Numbered from the stretch's first letter, positions 38,101 to 46,403 are shown. The stretch: DNA of 64,000 bases from an uncultured Parafilimonas sp. (GCA_903882935.1 CAIRZB010000007.1:62001-126000), one strand, 5' to 3'. The notes: a model not told the origin generated them from the letters alone. Translations and numbers: made by a program.

Positions 38101-38289
38101 TGCAGCAGCAGCGGTGCTGAACCCGAGGTATTTAAGAAAATCCCTTCTTGGTGTAGACGTTTTAAAAAAGCCGCCTTCCTCATTTCCTTCAAAAGGCAGT
38201 TCTTCTCTAAACTCGTCTTTCGCTGCTTTTTGGTAGGCTTCAGAATTGTTCAGCTCTCCGAAACTTTGCCAATGTTTATTTTGCTCCAT
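35158..38289 (-). CDS. actB: Alternative complex III subunit ActB (molybdopterin-like plus 4Fe-4S domains)
   Basis: 1043 residues, a fusion of a molybdopterin-oxidoreductase-like domain (about 75-750), which in ACIII holds no molybdenum cofactor, and an NrfC-like ferredoxin domain (about 785-1000). A twin-arginine motif, RRDFLK at residues 48-53, sits 47 residues from the start, so export to the outer face of the membrane is by Tat. Cluster ligands are visible: SCVGCGACVVAC, CQHCDNAPCENVCP, CIGTRYCANNC and CSFC with a late CQQACP. This is the electron wire between the quinol site and the ActA haems. Confidence 0.95.
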   Translation of the reverse strand: MEQNKHWQSFGELNNSEAYQKAAKDEFREELPFEGNEEGGFFKTSTPRRDFLKYLGFSTAAAALAAGCEIPVKKAIPFANKPEDIVPGIANWYATTYVQDGDAISILAKVRDGRPIKIEGNESSPITGGGTSARVQASVLDLYDTARLRHPKYNNNEITLEAADKAIGAALAGLGGAPVVLLTSTVNSPSTLQVISQFLAKYPGSRHVQYDAVSYSGMLLANEASYGKKAIPSYRFDNAKAIVSIGADFLGTWLSPVEFARQYSVGKKIDEKNPSMSKHIHFETVASLTGSNADERFLHRPSETGAVVTALLGAIKGQGVTGIADEKLKVGIAKAAAALNENKGAALVVCGSNDVNVQIVVNAINEALQAGGKTIDWSSTLNYKQGIDADFAKLVDDLNAGTVGALLVSGANPVYTWFDSAKVVSGIKKAKLTVSFSGRLDETAKEVQYIIPDSHFLESWGDAEPKTGYFSLIQPTIHPLFKTRQWQDSLLKWSGATTDYLAALKTYWATKLGGEAGWDKALQDGVINPATEPAAADAAFKAGVETAAIAAIAGAKKGGEYEVVLYQKVGIGAGQGASNPWLQELPDPITKATWDNYVIVSPALALKLLGIDLRNNGQSDDYEVHPAKKQVTVTVNGKKVTLPALIIPGTQKDTIGIALGYGRNVELGKAAVTDDGEPVGKTVYPFASLNGGSVQFFAEDVKLELAPDMFDVAQTQTHSTYNTDQGNRTEVMKELTLAEFKKDPSDILDEREHELKEYGGVANFERDGTIYPVFDKPGVHWGMSVDLNSCVGCGACVVACISENNIPVVGKREVSRFHDMHWIRIDRYYSGNDIDNPSVVFQPLMCQHCDNAPCENVCPVNATNHSSEGTNQMIYNRCIGTRYCANNCPFKVRRFNWADYTGADSFPHNQVGHISEVTWGMNDDLTRMVLNPDVTVRSRGVIEKCSFCVQRTQEGKLKAKKESRPLKSGENNEWDVKSACQQACPTNAIVFGNANDSKSAITQTRASNHYRLFKSLEQLHVLPNVNYLAKVRNRDEEEGKKEA

Positions 38290-38393
38290 ATTTACCCTGC
38301 CCCTGAAAGGGACATTTATTTATTGAAATAAAATGATATTTTCTCTCCCGTTACCCCTTTAGTCCAAAGGACTCCTTTTGGAGGGGATGGGGG

Positions 38394-39656
38394 TTAGTAA
38401 TGGCATTTTTGGCACTCGGTACCGCCAATTTTTTCTACAGTAATCACGCTGTCCATGGTACCGTTCTTAATCTTGTCATGGAACTTTTCGTATATGCTGT
38501 AAAATCCGTTGTCTTTAAATTGTACCTGCGTGTTACGGTGGCAGTTTACGCACCAGCCCATGCTTAACGGCGCAAACTGGTAAACTTCGTCCATTTTGGT
38601 AATTTCGCCATGGCAGGTTTGGCATTGTACTTTGCCTGCAACTACGTGTTGTGCGTGGTTAAAATAAACGTGGTCGGGCAGGTTGTGTATGCGTACCCAG
38701 CTAATTGGGGTTGCTTTACTGGCATCCCAAGGCTGGCCTACCGTGTAACCTGCGTATTTATATAATTTTTGTATTTCGTTTGTGCCGTTTACTTCCGTAC
38801 CTTCTGCAGTATACAGTTTTTCTTTGCCTTTGTATTCGTTTATGCCCATGTGGCAGTTCATACAAATGTTAACACTTGGTATGGTTGCTTGCTTGCCTTG
38901 GTAAACACCTATGTGGCAGTACTGGCAGTTAATTTGGTTAATGCCCGCATGCACTTTGTGGGAGTAGAATATAGGCTGAGAAGGTTGGTATTTTTGGCTT
39001 CTGCCCAACCCAATGGCACCCTGGGCCAAGTAGTAACCGCCTACAATAAACAATATAACTGCACCAAAGGCGATGTAAGATTTATTTTTCCAAAAAGACA
39101 CCGGCTCAATAGCTGGCATGCCCTCTTTATCGTCGGAAAGTTTTTTAAGGTTGGAATTAACTTGTAACAATACAAAGGTTATAACAGCCAAAATCAATGT
39201 TAGTATACCGAAGAGAAGGGTGTTGTCAGTTTCACCACCACCACCTGGAGTTGGTTTGTCATTTACTACAACCACTGGTTTCCATTCTTTAATATATTGT
39301 ATAACGTCATCTACTTCGGCGGGTTTTAAAACACCGGCGAACACTGACATGGCGGCACCGTTATATTCCTTAACAAGGTTAGTGGCATAGGTGTCGCCAG
39401 TTTTTTGAAATTCAACATTGTTGTAAATCCAAGCGTGTAGTTTTTTATCGTCGCCCCAGCGCTCAGCGGCATTCATAAGGGCCGGCCCAACTACCTTTGC
39501 ATCCATCTTGTGGCAGGAGGTACAGTTGGCCTTAAACAGCGCTTCGCCGTTTTTAGCATTTGGTGCCTGCGCGTACAAATTACCGCTTATGGATACTAAT
39601 AAGGTAAATACAAGTCCAAAAGTTAGTTTCGCGGCGTTACGTCTAATGTGGGTCAT
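38394..39656 (-). CDS. actA: Alternative complex III subunit ActA, with six CxxCH haem motifs
   Basis: From ATG 39656 the protein has a Sec signal peptide (ending NLYAQ), a mono-haem cytochrome c domain (CTSCH), two membrane segments (FGILTLILAVITFVLLQV and AFGAVILFIVGGYYLA) and a multihaem c3-type part with CQYCH, CMNCH, CQTCH, CVNCH and, at the very end, CQKCH. The last five correspond to the pentahaem ActA known from Rhodothermus; the extra N-terminal haem domain is fused on. An upstream ATG at 39761 is rejected because a consensus promoter lies between it and 39656. First gene of the respiratory unit. Confidence 0.93.
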   Translation of the reverse strand: MTHIRRNAAKLTFGLVFTLLVSISGNLYAQAPNAKNGEALFKANCTSCHKMDAKVVGPALMNAAERWGDDKKLHAWIYNNVEFQKTGDTYATNLVKEYNGAAMSVFAGVLKPAEVDDVIQYIKEWKPVVVVNDKPTPGGGGETDNTLLFGILTLILAVITFVLLQVNSNLKKLSDDKEGMPAIEPVSFWKNKSYIAFGAVILFIVGGYYLAQGAIGLGRSQKYQPSQPIFYSHKVHAGINQINCQYCHIGVYQGKQATIPSVNICMNCHMGINEYKGKEKLYTAEGTEVNGTNEIQKLYKYAGYTVGQPWDASKATPISWVRIHNLPDHVYFNHAQHVVAGKVQCQTCHGEITKMDEVYQFAPLSMGWCVNCHRNTQVQFKDNGFYSIYEKFHDKIKNGTMDSVITVEKIGGTECQKCHY

Positions 39657-39704
39657 ATTCACAATGCTGTTGGTTGGATGTAGGAAAAATATCCAGAACG
39701 GGGG

Positions 39705-39712
39705 CAAAAATA
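39705..39712 (-). promoter_or_regulatory. Promoter of the ACIII-oxidase operon
   Basis: TATTTTTG on the minus strand is an exact TAnnTTTG, 48 bases before the actA start. A TTTTG lies 14 bases further upstream (39727-39731), a short but possible -33. It probably drives the whole 16-kb unit, since the gaps between genes are small and contain no strong terminator. Confidence 0.55.
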
Positions 39713-39861
39713 TGACACGATGTTGACAAAACCCCACACCTTTTAAATTTTTTTTAACCAAAACGGTATATTATATTTCGCCGCGCCGAAACCGCGTCAA
39801 AGTTGATTTATAATGCTTTAAGTTGTTTTTTGTGCAACTTTGTAACAAATAAAAGCCTGTT

Positions 39862-41244
39862 ATGCATACCAATATAGCCATTTTTGCATCCGGTGCAGGC
39901 AGCAATGCCAGAAAAATAATAGAATATTTCCCTCACCCCCTACCCCCTCTCCACGGGGTGGAGAGGGGTCACGCGGATTTTGAGCGGGATAATTCTACAA
40001 AAAATAATATAAAAGTTTCATTGGTTGCCTGCAACAAAGTCGGCGCTGGTGTGCTTGATATAGCAAGAGAACTCAATATCCCTGCCATTTTGCTTGATAA
40101 AGAAAAATTTTTTAGGGGCAATGCCTATGTGGATGAATTAAAAGAAGCAGGTATTAATATAATAGTGCTTGCTGGTTTTTTATGGAAGGTGCCCAGCGCA
40201 TTGGTGAATGCCTACCCCGGCAGAATAATTAATATACACCCAGCACTGCTGCCTAAATACGGTGGCAAGGGCATGTATGGCAATTTTGTGCATACTGCTG
40301 TAATAGCTGCGGGTGAAAAAGAAAGCGGCATCACCATCCATTTGGTGGATGAGCTATACGACCATGGCCAGCATATTTTCCAAGCCACTTGCCCGGTACT
40401 GCCCGGCGATACGGCGGAAAGCCTGGCAAGCCGCATACATTCGCTGGAACATGCCAACTATCCAAAAGTGATAGCGGAGTTCGTAAAAAATTTGGAAGAG
40501 CCGATGAAAGATTTGATTTTAAAATTTCATGCCTTTATAAAAGAAAAAATAGAACGATATAAAAATCTATATGCATTCGGCGAAGACAGTATTCGATATG
40601 ATTTTTATCATGCAGCCTTGAATTTATTTAATCTGACCCCTTCTGATATTATTTTAGAACAAGCTCTCCCTTCTTCGCTGTTTACAGCAAAAGAAAGGGA
40701 TATTACAATGCGAACAAAGCAGGGCAGAAGTCTCGAAAAACCCGAATTTGATTTAAGAATTGATCCTATAAAACAACTTCAATCCGGCCTGTTAGCAGAA
40801 TTTGCTTTTTTCAGATCGACTGAAACCGCACATCATCAAGCAAAATCACAAAGACATGGAAAACTTATGAACGAGATGTTCCGATTGGCTCTCCTGAAAA
40901 GTTATAAAAATGATAATGGCGAATTCATCTATAAAGACTTTTCAAAATTTAGATGTTTATTAATCTGTGTCACAGATTCTGAAATGATTGATTACGGCTA
41001 CAATGATCGAGGACCTCGTGCAATACCAATACAAGCAAAATATGAGCTTTCCGAAGACTATTTAAAAAAATTTCCTAAAACAATAACAGGGTCCATAGAT
41101 GATAAATTTTTGAGTAAAGCAAAAACACTAAAAATTGTTCCTGTTGCAACGAGGATTTACGAATTTAATGAACCAGCGAAATCAATAACTCCAAAATGGG
41201 CAACATGGGTTTGGGAAGTTAGTTACAATCGTATCGGAATTTAG
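39862..41244 (+). CDS. purN: PurN-like phosphoribosylglycinamide formyltransferase fused to an unknown C-terminal domain
   Basis: 460 residues. Residues 1-213 are PurN, which formylates GAR with 10-formyl-THF in purine synthesis: IAIFASGAGSN at the start, VLAGFLWKVPSALVNAYPGR, the catalytic INIHPALLP (Asn and His, about 123-125) and VDELYDHG with the conserved Asp. Two oddities: residues 24-43 are encoded by an intergenic-type palindromic repeat, and from Met215 onward there are about 246 AT-rich residues unlike any PurN. That domain starts MKDLILKFHAFIKEKIERY and contains EKPEFDLRID, GLLAEFAFFR and the end TWVWEV; I do not recognise it. ATG 40504 could start it separately. Confidence 0.88.
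   Translation: MHTNIAIFASGAGSNARKIIEYFPHPLPPLHGVERGHADFERDNSTKNNIKVSLVACNKVGAGVLDIARELNIPAILLDKEKFFRGNAYVDELKEAGINIIVLAGFLWKVPSALVNAYPGRIINIHPALLPKYGGKGMYGNFVHTAVIAAGEKESGITIHLVDELYDHGQHIFQATCPVLPGDTAESLASRIHSLEHANYPKVIAEFVKNLEEPMKDLILKFHAFIKEKIERYKNLYAFGEDSIRYDFYHAALNLFNLTPSDIILEQALPSSLFTAKERDITMRTKQGRSLEKPEFDLRIDPIKQLQSGLLAEFAFFRSTETAHHQAKSQRHGKLMNEMFRLALLKSYKNDNGEFIYKDFSKFRCLLICVTDSEMIDYGYNDRGPRAIPIQAKYELSEDYLKKFPKTITGSIDDKFLSKAKTLKIVPVATRIYEFNEPAKSITPKWATWVWEVSYNRIGI
39931..39970. repeat. CCCCTCTCC palindromic element, copy d, inside purN
   Basis: CCTCACCCCCTACC is followed by CCCCTCTCCAC (39944-39954), a GGG loop and GTGGAGAGGGG (39958-39968): a perfect 11-bp stem. The element keeps the purN frame and encodes about 13 residues (PHPLPPLHGVERG). 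Confidence 0.9.
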
Positions 41245-41250
41245 GTTTTT

Positions 41251-41284
41251 CGCGATTATTGATGTTTTCACACCACCAATCGCG
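41251..41284. terminator. Stem-loop between convergent genes
   Basis: CGCGATTATTGATG and CACCACCAATCGCG form an imperfect inverted repeat around a TTTTCA loop (7 perfect outer pairs). It lies six bases after the purN fusion stop and before the convergent hydrolase gene, so it may stop transcription from both sides. There is no strong T tract. Confidence 0.45.
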
Positions 41285-41318
41285 AATGGAAGATTTGGAT
41301 AACAAAGGGAATTGATTT

Positions 41319-42014
41319 TTATAACCCGGCACCATACACCCACGCATGTAGCAACTTTCTGCTGGTGCTTATTTTGGCAACCATCCTATAAGTGGCATAA
41401 TATAATATATTGCTGGTTGCGGCATCCTCCTTAACCACCGCTTTTTCACCAAACCATTTTGCGTGTATAAACCAGCAGCTGGCATCATCAACCAATATAA
41501 AACCAACGTGGCTGTTTAGCCCAATAATGTACAAGCCCGCCCCCTGTTGGCGCAAGTATGCCAGTACTTGGGTTAGGGGTTTCTCGTAAAATAGTTTGGT
41601 ATCCTTTTTTTCAGCCAAGTGGTGAATCATCTCTTCTGAGTCCATTTGCCCCATTTTAACGCGGTTTACCCGTAGGCCTGCATCCCTTAACACCGTGCTT
41701 ACAAAATAGCCGCAGGCAATGGCACCGGTGCCAGGTGTTTGGGAGGTTCCATTAAAATCCCAAGCGGTGCCATACCAGTAGGGCAAAATTGAGTCGGCCA
41801 CCAGTTGGGTAAACCGTTGGCCCAGCAGGTCGGTTGTAGTGCTTTGGTGCCCGCCCAGCTGCGCCCTGGCGAGCTTAACCGAATGTAGGGTGTTGGCGTA
41901 ACAATGCTTTAATGGGCCAGTCGGCGGGTAAACAACCCTATTGTGGCCCAGTGCAGCGGCGGGGCTGTTGGTAAACGAAAAGGCAACGCCTATTAACAAT
42001 GTCATTTTTTTCAT
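41319..42014 (-). CDS. Secreted cysteine-hydrolase-like protein of unknown family
   Basis: From ATG 42014 (MKKMTLLIG) the protein is 231 residues with a signal peptide and a compact domain. A cysteine at the start of a helix (GAIACGYFVSTVLRDAG) and a histidine opening a later strand (GLNSHVGFILVDD) are spaced as the Cys-His pair of NlpC/P60 or CHAP peptidases, and FNGTSQTPGTGAIACGYF fits the usual residues before the catalytic Cys. This suggests cell-wall amidase or peptidase activity, but I cannot place the family. A more upstream ATG (42056) would spoil the signal peptide. Confidence 0.65.
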   Translation of the reverse strand: MKKMTLLIGVAFSFTNSPAAALGHNRVVYPPTGPLKHCYANTLHSVKLARAQLGGHQSTTTDLLGQRFTQLVADSILPYWYGTAWDFNGTSQTPGTGAIACGYFVSTVLRDAGLRVNRVKMGQMDSEEMIHHLAEKKDTKLFYEKPLTQVLAYLRQQGAGLYIIGLNSHVGFILVDDASCWFIHAKWFGEKAVVKEDAATSNILYYATYRMVAKISTSRKLLHAWVYGAGL

Positions 42015-42088
42015 GGTTGGGGTTTTAATATAGATGCAGCACTGCAATATTTCCACATCTTATATTATCTTCCCCAAAAATTTGCTGT

Positions 42089-43357
42089 ATGAAAAAAATT
42101 ATACTCCTTCATTTGGTTATGCTGCTGGCGTTTTGCTTGCAAACATTTGCCCAAACCATAAACACCAGCGGTAACCCCGCCGCAACGGTAGATTATACCC
42201 GGCTTAAACGGATTGACACCTTGGTGAATGATTATATAGCCAAAGGCTGGCTAACCGGTGCGGTAACCTTGGTAGTAAAAGATAACCAGTTGGTACAATA
42301 TAAAGGATACGGCTACCAAGACGCAGACAGCAAAAAGCCGATGCCCCCAGATGCGCTGTTTAGGTTGGCATCGCAAACAAAAGCCATTGTGAGCGCAGCT
42401 ATTATGACGCTTTGGGAAGAGGGCAAATTTACTTTGGATGAACCGATTGCCGATTTTATACCCGAGTTTAGGCACCCGCAGGTGCTGGATAAGTACAATG
42501 CGGCAGACACTACTTATACCACCATACCCGCCAAACGGGAAATAACCTTCCGCGACTTGCTTACCCATACCGGCGGCCTCGATTACGCCGCCATAGGCAG
42601 CCCAAATATGAAAGCCATTTATTCCAAAGTGGGTATACCAGTAGGGTTGGGTAAAATTACTGCCAATCTTAAGGAGCGTATGGCGGCACTGGGCAAGTTA
42701 CCGTTGGTAAGCCAACCCGGCGAAAAATGGGTGTACAGCCTTAGCGTGGATGTGTTAGGGGCCTTGGTTGAAATTATGAGCGGCACAAACCTACAGGATT
42801 TTTTGAACCAAAAACTGTTTAAGCCATTGGGTATGAAGGATACATACTTTAATGTACCTGCAACCAAGGCCGCACGCCTGGCCACAGTTTACACCGAAGA
42901 CAGCTTGGGGCACGTGGTTAAATGGGACAAAAACGTTAGAGGCGCAGACCCAGATTACCCCCTGCTGGGCAATACGTACTACTCTGGCGGCGCTGGCTTA
43001 ACGGGAACAGCTTATGATTACGCCATTTTTTTACAAATGATGCTAAACAAGGGCAAATACAACGGCATACAAGTGTTGGCACCCCGTACGGTGGAACTGA
43101 TGACCAGCGGCCAGTTAGATTTTATGTTTAATGGCATGGACAATTTTGGTTTGGGTTTTGACATTACCAGCGAAAAATCGGCGGCACGCTCCCCGAGAAA
43201 CGCAGGTAGCTTTTCCTGGGGCGGTTATTTTGGCACCACTTATTGGGCCGACCCAAAAGCAAAGTTGATAGGGCTTATTATGACGCAACAAAGCCCCAAC
43301 AGCCATGGCGACTTGGCAACAAAAGTTGAACAGTTGATGTACCAGAGTGTAAAATAG
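42089..43357 (+). CDS. Serine hydrolase, class C beta-lactamase-like
   Basis: 422 residues, signal peptide ending TFAQ. The nucleophile motif SxxK is SQTK in FRLASQTKAIVSAAI (about residue 96), and the YxN-like motif is YSL in KWVYSLSVDVLGALVE (about 212). The size and layout match the beta-lactamase/serine-hydrolase family (esterases, DD-peptidases) rather than true resistance enzymes. It is divergent from the hydrolase-like gene with only 74 bases between them, so the two may share regulation. The substrate is unknown. Confidence 0.9.
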   Translation: MKKIILLHLVMLLAFCLQTFAQTINTSGNPAATVDYTRLKRIDTLVNDYIAKGWLTGAVTLVVKDNQLVQYKGYGYQDADSKKPMPPDALFRLASQTKAIVSAAIMTLWEEGKFTLDEPIADFIPEFRHPQVLDKYNAADTTYTTIPAKREITFRDLLTHTGGLDYAAIGSPNMKAIYSKVGIPVGLGKITANLKERMAALGKLPLVSQPGEKWVYSLSVDVLGALVEIMSGTNLQDFLNQKLFKPLGMKDTYFNVPATKAARLATVYTEDSLGHVVKWDKNVRGADPDYPLLGNTYYSGGAGLTGTAYDYAIFLQMMLNKGKYNGIQVLAPRTVELMTSGQLDFMFNGMDNFGLGFDITSEKSAARSPRNAGSFSWGGYFGTTYWADPKAKLIGLIMTQQSPNSHGDLATKVEQLMYQSVK

Positions 43358-43442
43358 ATTGGTGGCATTGCGGCTTTATACTTTACACTAGCTTATATTT
43401 TTATTAGCAATTTTCATAGTCAACAATCCTTAGTTTTGGGCC

Positions 43443-43997
43443 ATGGCACAATTAGATGCAACAAAATGGGTGAACGAGTATGGCGACATGCTGTACAGGT
43501 ACGCCATACCCCGGGTGAATGACAAAGAAATTGCCAAAGACCTTGTGCAGGACACCTTTTTGGCGGCTTGGCGCAACCACGACAATTTTAAAGGCGAGAT
43601 ATCAGAAAAAAACTGGCTGTTCACCATTCTTAAAAATAAGATTATTGACCATTACCGTAAAGCCAGCACAAGGCTTACGGAGGGTTTGCCAGACAATACC
43701 AACGACCCTTTTTTTGATGAAGCCGAACATTGGACCGAACAAACAGGCCCCAAAGAATGGGGCATTGATTATACCCAAGGCGTTGAAAAAAGGGAATTTT
43801 ACGAAATTTTAAACCGTTGCCGCAAGAAATTGAAAGACATACAAAGTGCTGTTTTTGCAATGAAATACCTTGACGGGCTGGAAAGCGAAGAAATTTGTAA
43901 GGAACTTAACATTTCCGCGTCAAACTTTTGGGTATTGGTGCACCGTGCCAAACTTAATTTGCGTGCCTGTTTAGAGAAAAACTGGGTATTGAAATAA
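43443..43997 (+). CDS. ECF-type RNA polymerase sigma factor
   Basis: 184 residues with sigma region 2 (YRYAIPRVNDKEIAKDLVQDTFLAAWRN, about 20-47) and region 4 (SAVFAMKYLDGLESEEICKELNISASNFWVLVHRAKLNLR, about 134-173). It belongs to the ECF sigma-70 group that typically answers to envelope signals. A small Cys/His protein of anti-sigma type follows 63 bases downstream. I see no clear autoregulated promoter. Confidence 0.94.
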   Translation: MAQLDATKWVNEYGDMLYRYAIPRVNDKEIAKDLVQDTFLAAWRNHDNFKGEISEKNWLFTILKNKIIDHYRKASTRLTEGLPDNTNDPFFDEAEHWTEQTGPKEWGIDYTQGVEKREFYEILNRCRKKLKDIQSAVFAMKYLDGLESEEICKELNISASNFWVLVHRAKLNLRACLEKNWVLK

Positions 43998-44060
43998 GTT
44001 TTGGCATGGTGGCAAATACCGAACGGGCTTACGGTTTAGCCTTTAACCGGGTAATTTTTA

Positions 44061-44309
44061 ATGAAGCGTATGAGTTTGCAAATAACCTGTAAAAAAGCAA
44101 CAGAATATATTGTACTGCGGGAGGAAGGGAAGCTTTCGCCCAAAAAAAGGCTGCAACTTTGGCTGCATTTCGGCATTTGTGGTTTGTGCAAACTATTTTC
44201 AAAACAAAGCAAGTTCATCAGCCGCAACGCGGCACACCTCCACGAACATGTGGACGCTTCACTAACCGATGCTGAGAAGCTAACCATTGTAGAAAGTTTG
44301 CAACGGTAA
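44061..44309 (+). CDS. Small Cys/His protein, likely anti-sigma factor
   Basis: 82 residues: ITCKKATEYIVLREEGKL then LHFGICGLCKLFSKQS. The H-x3-C-x2-C group, with an earlier cysteine, matches the zinc-binding anti-sigma domain found right after ECF sigma genes; Bacteroidota often have a short soluble version like this. Its place 63 bases after the sigma gene supports the reading. There is no membrane segment, so sensing would be cytosolic (for example redox-linked). Confidence 0.75.
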   Translation: MKRMSLQITCKKATEYIVLREEGKLSPKKRLQLWLHFGICGLCKLFSKQSKFISRNAAHLHEHVDASLTDAEKLTIVESLQR

Positions 44310-44504
44310 CACAGGTAGGTATACGGAAGAGATCGTTCATAAACATGAGTTTTTCTGCAAAACGGCGTTTTTATACAACATTGTAAAGTGTACCCGTTTT
44401 AAGTCACTTTTTCTACCGACATTACATCCCCCCTATTAATTTTATTTTATACTTTCTTCCCCTTCCCTTAATTTCAGGGCATTTATTATCCTGCCAACAC
44501 TTCT

Positions 44505-46067
44505 ATGAGACAAAAAATATTGCTTGCCATTGCACCGGCCATCCTGTTATTACTGCCTTTATTGATATCCGCACAGGATGCTGTTGACACCGTAATGATG
44601 CAAAAAATAAAAGACGAGGAGACCATCAACTCAAAAGTAATTTCCATTGCGCACAACCTTACTGATGTTTGCGGCCCCAGGCTCACCAATTCACCCGGGT
44701 ATAAAAAAGCGGTTGCCTGGGCGGTGGATCAACTCAAAGGCTGGGGCCTTGCTGCCGCCCCTGAGGCTTGGGGCGAGTTTGGCAAGGGCTGGAGCACCGA
44801 GCAAGTATATGCAGCCATGCAACAACCCTATTACCAACCGTTGATAGCCTACCCCAAAGCTTGGTCGGGCGGCACCAACGGCCCTCTCACGGCTAAGATT
44901 TGCATGATTGACAGGCTGGACTCTACCTCTATTGATGCCCAGGCCGCCAACATAAAAGGCAAGATTGTAATGGTAAAATCAACCACCACGGCATTGCGGT
45001 CGGCCTTTGTAGCCTATGGCAAAAGATATGCAGAAAGTGAATTGAACAAACTGCCAGATACCTACATGCTATCAAGAGGATTGCTGGAGTATTTTGTAAA
45101 ATTCCAAACCAAAGAATATTTAGCGCAGAAATATTTGCAATCAAAGGGTGCGGCGGCGCTACTGTCCATGACAAGTACTGAACGGGATGGCACCTTGATT
45201 GTTGACGGCACACCTGGCTATGCAAAAGGCTACGATAATCCGCTTGCCCAATTGGAAGTGTCAACGGAGGATTATATGCGCTTACAACGCCTATTGTTAG
45301 ACAAAAAAGACGTGGAACTTGGCCTAAACGTACAAAACAAATGGTACACCGACGACCTGCAAGGATACAATGTTACCGGCGAAATTGCAGGCACCGACCC
45401 TTTGCTAAAAAACCAAGTGGTGATGGTTGGCGGCCACCTTGACAGCTGGCACAGCGGTACCGGCGCAACAGACAATGCAGCTGGCTGTATTGTAATGATG
45501 GAAGCCATGCGTATACTAAAAGCGTTGGGTGTGCAGCCCCGCAGAACCATACGCATTGGCTTATGGGGCGGGGAGGAGCAAGGGCTGGTGGGTTCGTTCG
45601 GCTATGTAAAAAAACATTTTGGCAACCCCGCCAACATGCAGCTATTGCCTGAGCAAAAAAACATTTCCGCATATTTTAACCTCGACAACGGTTCGGGAAA
45701 AATACGCGGCATTTATTTGCAAAAAAATAAAGCTGCCGGGCCAATATTTAAAAGCTGGCTAAATGCCATAGCAGATACCAGCGCCACAGGTATTACGGAA
45801 AGTAATACTGGCAGCACCGACCATTTATCGTTTGATGCCGTAGGCATACCGGCTTTTCAATTTATACAGGATCCTCTGGAATACGAAACCCGTACCCACC
45901 ACAGTAACATGGATACGTACGACCACTTACAAATTGAAGACCTGAAGCAGGCAGCCGCCGTGGTAGCATGTTTTATTTACAATGCGGCCATGCGCGACGA
46001 AATGATACCCCGTAAGCCTTTGCCCAAGGCGACCCGCTTTTTGTTTGATACTGATGGGCCGTTGTAG
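44505..46067 (+). CDS. M28-family zinc peptidase
   Basis: 520 residues with a signal peptide (ending ISAQ), a PA-domain-like insert in the first half (KGKIVMVKSTTTAL, SKGAAALLSMTSTE) and the M28 catalytic core: VMVGGHLDSWHSGTGATDNA (zinc His and Asp), WGGEEQGLVGS (Glu pair), STDHLSF and THHSNMDTYDHL (last zinc His). A secreted aminopeptidase or carboxypeptidase. It follows the sigma/anti-sigma pair by about 195 bases with no strong terminator seen between; a regulatory link is not shown. Confidence 0.95.
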   Translation: MRQKILLAIAPAILLLLPLLISAQDAVDTVMMQKIKDEETINSKVISIAHNLTDVCGPRLTNSPGYKKAVAWAVDQLKGWGLAAAPEAWGEFGKGWSTEQVYAAMQQPYYQPLIAYPKAWSGGTNGPLTAKICMIDRLDSTSIDAQAANIKGKIVMVKSTTTALRSAFVAYGKRYAESELNKLPDTYMLSRGLLEYFVKFQTKEYLAQKYLQSKGAAALLSMTSTERDGTLIVDGTPGYAKGYDNPLAQLEVSTEDYMRLQRLLLDKKDVELGLNVQNKWYTDDLQGYNVTGEIAGTDPLLKNQVVMVGGHLDSWHSGTGATDNAAGCIVMMEAMRILKALGVQPRRTIRIGLWGGEEQGLVGSFGYVKKHFGNPANMQLLPEQKNISAYFNLDNGSGKIRGIYLQKNKAAGPIFKSWLNAIADTSATGITESNTGSTDHLSFDAVGIPAFQFIQDPLEYETRTHHSNMDTYDHLQIEDLKQAAAVVACFIYNAAMRDEMIPRKPLPKATRFLFDTDGPL

Positions 46068-46199
46068 TAGTTGCCAATGGTAACACAATTATTGCGTGGG
46101 CAAGCTTTAAATGGGTAGGAATGGAAATGCAGGAGTGAAATTTTCTGTCGTTAATACCGGTTGAGTTTAACAGGGATGGCACGTTTTGCGAAGCTATAA

Positions 46200-46403
46200 T
46201 TACGCGCCCATTGATGTTTTGTCAACTACAACACAAGGTGCTGCCCACCATATAGCCATACTAGCTGCGGCAAAAGGGTTGCCGAGCTTAAAATGTGTTA
46301 TGCGAATTTTATGGCTGGCCATTACAAAGCGCTTTACAGCCGGCAAATCAACCATTTGGCTAATATCATCACCAAAACAACCTAAAAGCCTGTTCAAAAG
46401 CAT
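46200..46403 (-). CDS. Orphan 67-codon frame, possible gene remnant
   Basis: The minus-strand frame from ATG 46403 has codon use like its neighbours and a protein-like sequence (DDISQMVDLPAVKRFVMASH, PFAAASMAIWWAAPCVVVDK) with a short hydrophobic stretch. Frames beyond its stop look degraded. I do not recognise the family, and there are no neighbours or promoter to support it. The rest of 46068-46434 holds nothing else I can name. Confidence 0.25.
   Translation of the reverse strand: MLLNRLLGCFGDDISQMVDLPAVKRFVMASHKIRITHFKLGNPFAAASMAIWWAAPCVVVDKTSMGA

Noticed and set aside
38341-38393. Repeat-like CCCCTTTAGTCC...GGAGGGG stretch between actA and actB as an operon-splitting terminator
   Set aside because: The pairing is imperfect and there is no T tract on the minus strand; it looks like another intergenic repeat remnant.
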